Source: Enterobacterales bacterium
Lineage (GTDB): Bacteria > Pseudomonadota > Gammaproteobacteria > Enterobacterales > Succinivibrionaceae
Length of the DNA: 6,683 nucleotides
Reading direction: 5' to 3'
Assembly (NCBI GenBank): GCA_900768635.1
Contig: CAAGDP010000158.1
Location: 1 to 6,683 of the forward strand
Part shown: in pieces, positions 6,541 through 6,683 of the stretch
Position numbering within the stretch: the first letter of the stretch is position 1
Layout: the number at the start of each line of letters is the position of its first letter
Notes under the pieces: model-generated
The model's input: only the letters and a program-made list of their open reading frames with translations
The model's database searches: none
What the model was told of the DNA's origin: nothing
Translations under genes and position numbers: made by a program

Positions 6541-6562
6541 AATTGTGAACATTTTATCATTT
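6541..6562. promoter_or_regulatory. CRP-like half-site pair overlapping the purH -10
   Basis: AATTGTGA (6541-6548), a six-base spacer and TATCATTT (6555-6562) match the two CRP half-sites at 7 of 8 and 6 of 8 positions, with the correct spacing. The site covers the proposed purH -10, so if CRP binds there it would be expected to repress purH, or to act on an unseen divergent gene to the right. AT-rich DNA gives such matches by chance fairly often. Confidence 0.25.
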
Positions 6563-6579
6563 TTTGCAGGGCCTACGCA
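6551..6579 (-). promoter_or_regulatory. Candidate extended -10 promoter of purH
   Basis: On the minus strand TGATAAAAT (6559-6551) gives a TGn extension plus the hexamer TAAAAT, five of six matching the consensus. Seventeen bases upstream lies TGCGTA (6579-6574), a poor -35, as is tolerated with extended -10 promoters. Transcription would start near 6544, with a leader of about 70 bases. No clear PurR operator is visible, although purH is a PurR target in E. coli. Confidence 0.4.
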
Positions 6580-6653
6580 TGAATAGTTGCACCATCCCTC
6601 AAATTTTTGTCACATTATTTTTAATATTTTCATTTTTCATGGTGCAATTCATG
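6578..6653. repeat. Long inverted repeat flanking AT-rich DNA upstream of purH
   Basis: TTGCACCAT (6587-6595) and ATGGTGCAA (6639-6647) are perfect nine-base inverted repeats separated by 43 AT-rich bases. The match continues outward: CATGAA (6578-6583) pairs with TTCATG (6648-6653) once a three-base insertion TAG (6584-6586) in the left arm is skipped, for 15 matching positions in all. The arms resemble NtrC half-sites (TGCACCA / TGGTGCA), but those normally lie three bases apart, not over 40. It could be a paired operator for looping, a cruciform, a stem in a divergent transcript, or the ends of a small repeat element. Confidence 0.6.
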
Positions 6654-6683
6654 TTTTTTCCTATCTCAGCAAAAAAGTTCACT

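Noticed and set aside
6535..6552. Possible PurR box upstream of purH (contains GCAAAA then TTGTGA)
   Set aside because: Only one half resembles the PurR consensus and the element is not palindromic at the central positions, so it is no better than chance in AT-rich DNA.
6607..6635. TTGTCA as a plus-strand -35 for a divergent gene to the right
   Set aside because: No acceptable -10 hexamer at 15-19 bases downstream, and no divergent gene is visible in the window.

Overview
The window looks like a chromosomal segment of a gammaproteobacterium with moderately low GC. RelA and PurH both read very close to their Escherichia coli counterparts over their full length (748 and 529 residues). A Gram-negative LtaS-like membrane phosphotransferase lies next to relA, which is not the enterobacterial arrangement of rlmD-relA-mazEF. 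I guess an anaerobic Aeromonadales relative such as the Succinivibrionaceae, but only weakly; the placement as a gammaproteobacterium is firm.

Layout. Positions 1-215 hold the last 70 codons of a TnpB nuclease gene (IS200/IS605 or IS1341 type) that enters from the left edge, probably with its overlapping guide RNA scaffold. Positions 216-561 contain no convincing gene; they hold the transposon's right flank, a good hairpin at 429-452 and a weak candidate promoter. Positions 562-2808 are relA, the (p)ppGpp synthetase. After 27 bases comes a 15-codon hydrophobic leader ORF (2836-2883) with a consensus ribosome binding site. Its stop overlaps (ATGA) the start of a 652-residue five-helix membrane protein with a periplasmic sulfatase/LtaS-type catalytic domain (2880-4838). 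A bidirectional terminator (4839-4861) separates this plus-strand unit from purH, which runs on the minus strand (6472 to 4883). Positions 6473-6683 are the purH leader and promoter region, with an extended -10, a CRP-like site and a long inverted repeat.

How the genes relate. relA, the leader ORF and the membrane transferase have no terminator between them and probably form one transcript, pairing the amino-acid-starvation alarmone synthetase with an envelope-modifying enzyme. purH supplies IMP, the precursor of the GTP that RelA consumes, but it is transcribed convergently and separately, so the adjacency need not mean co-regulation.

No large unknown system is visible. The points most worth a second look are the coupled leader ORF, the serine at the expected threonine nucleophile of the transferase, the altered zinc-site residues of RelA, the TnpB/guide RNA remnant upstream of relA, and the inverted repeat upstream of purH.
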